Origin: an uncultured Eubacteriales bacterium
GTDB taxonomy: Bacteria > Bacillota > Clostridia > Christensenellales > CAG-138
DNA: 16,793 nucleotides
Assembly: GCA_900550525.1 (NCBI GenBank)
Contig: URSN01000034.1
Coordinates: 1-16,793, forward strand
Direction of reading: 5' to 3'
Each line of letters opens with the position of its first letter. The first letter of the stretch is position 1. The notes under the pieces are model-generated. The model did no database searches. It saw only the letters and a list, made by a program, of their open reading frames with translations, and was not told the origin of the DNA. Both the position numbers and the translations under genes were made by a program. This document shows positions 16,491-16,793 of this stretch, in pieces.

Positions 16491-16513
16491 CCGCCCGCGG
16501 GGCCGCGCGGCGC

Positions 16514-16793
16514 CGGGCAGAGCCCGCGGCGTATGGCCGCCGCGACCGTAGGCAGGGCGGCCGGCTCGAAGCCTATGAGCCCCGCGCAGACGAGGTCCGC
16601 GTTAACGGGCGTGTCCGCCGCGAGGAGCGCGCCCATGTGCCGGGGTTTGCCCTGCGTCGGGCCGTTGCCCTCCATGCAGAGCACCGCGTCCACCAGCGTG
16701 AGCCGGGGCTTTATGTAGGCCGCCAGGTCGCAGAGCATGTCGCAGAAGTCCTCGGTCCTGGGGTGCATGAAGTGGAACTCCGGCTTGCGCGAG
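16514..16793 (-). pseudogene. DUF362 family protein, internal fragment, apparently truncated
   Basis: The minus frame entering from the right edge reads KPEFHFMHPRTEDFCDMLCD, then YIKPRLTLVDAVLCMEGNGP, TQGKPRHMGALLA, and LICAG-like LVCAGLIGFEP with LPTVAAAIRRGLCP. This is the middle of a DUF362 protein, a family of unclear function that often also carries a 4Fe-4S domain. Recognisable similarity ends near 16514, only 24 bases from the convergent pmbA stop. The frame stays open to 15989, but that part is simply antisense to pmbA and shows no DUF362 or cysteine-cluster sequence. A 3' truncation is therefore likely. All three isoleucines here are ATA and one arginine is AGG, unlike the neighbouring genes. 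The start lies outside the window. It could also be an intact but unusual short gene, or an assembly join. Confidence 0.6.

Noticed and set aside
15989..16513. Extension of the DUF362 frame into pmbA
   Set aside because: The frame is open, but it is antisense to the strongly conserved pmbA coding sequence and shows no DUF362 or ferredoxin-type cysteine pattern.
16491..16530. Bidirectional terminator between pmbA and the DUF362 fragment
   Set aside because: The stretch is GC-rich with partial inverted repeats, but no clean stem followed by a U-run is seen on either strand.

Overview
The window is a GC-rich piece of a bacterial chromosome (well above 60% G+C by eye). The gene order, the strong GGAGG-type ribosome binding sites, the zinc-type S14 and the zinc-lid adenylate kinase point to a Bacillota, most likely a high-GC member of the Clostridia, perhaps uncultured. 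This assignment is inference; no rRNA gene is present to confirm it.

Bases 1-10913, all on the minus strand, are the S10-spc ribosomal protein super-operon, read from right to left: rpsJ, rplC, rplD, rplW, rplB, rpsS, rplV, rpsC, rplP, rpmC, rpsQ, rplN, rplX, rplE, rpsN, rpsH, rplF, rplR, rpsE, rpmD, rplO, secY and the start of adk, which leaves by the left edge. Gaps are only a few tens of bases and several genes overlap, so one transcript is expected. It probably starts at a strong promoter at 11150-11178 (TTGCAT, 17 bp, TACAAT) with an AT-rich block upstream. A structured leader of about 230 nt precedes rpsJ. Together the genes supply ribosome assembly, the Sec translocon channel and adenylate homeostasis.

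Bases 11179-11424 hold no gene: the AT-rich block, then a very GC-rich palindromic stretch. At 11425-13116 (minus) lies a single-chain ABC exporter. It diverges from a plus-strand group: a family-6-like hypoxanthine/deoxyinosine DNA glycosylase, then tldD and pmbA (tldE), the catalytic and non-catalytic subunits of a metalloprotease. At the right edge a minus-strand DUF362 fragment points towards pmbA; its recognisable part stops abruptly and its codon use differs from everything else here.

The most notable signal is a pair of in-frame amber (TAG) codons. Both secY and the ABC exporter stop at TAG, yet the codons after each TAG still spell the conserved C-terminal tail of the family before a TGA. 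The window has only three TAG stops among 26 visible gene ends (15 TAA, 8 TGA), and two behave this way. This could be amber decoding or readthrough, recent nonsense mutations, or sequence errors. Other points are a 16-bp tandem duplication across the rpsJ stop, mutually exclusive hairpins in the rpsJ leader, overlapping divergent promoters with a probably leaderless exporter mRNA, a probable CTG start for the glycosylase, a Pro-to-His change in the Adk FPRT motif, and an N-terminally extended L5 with a GTG start. I see no RNA genes, CRISPR arrays, insertion sequences or prophage genes.
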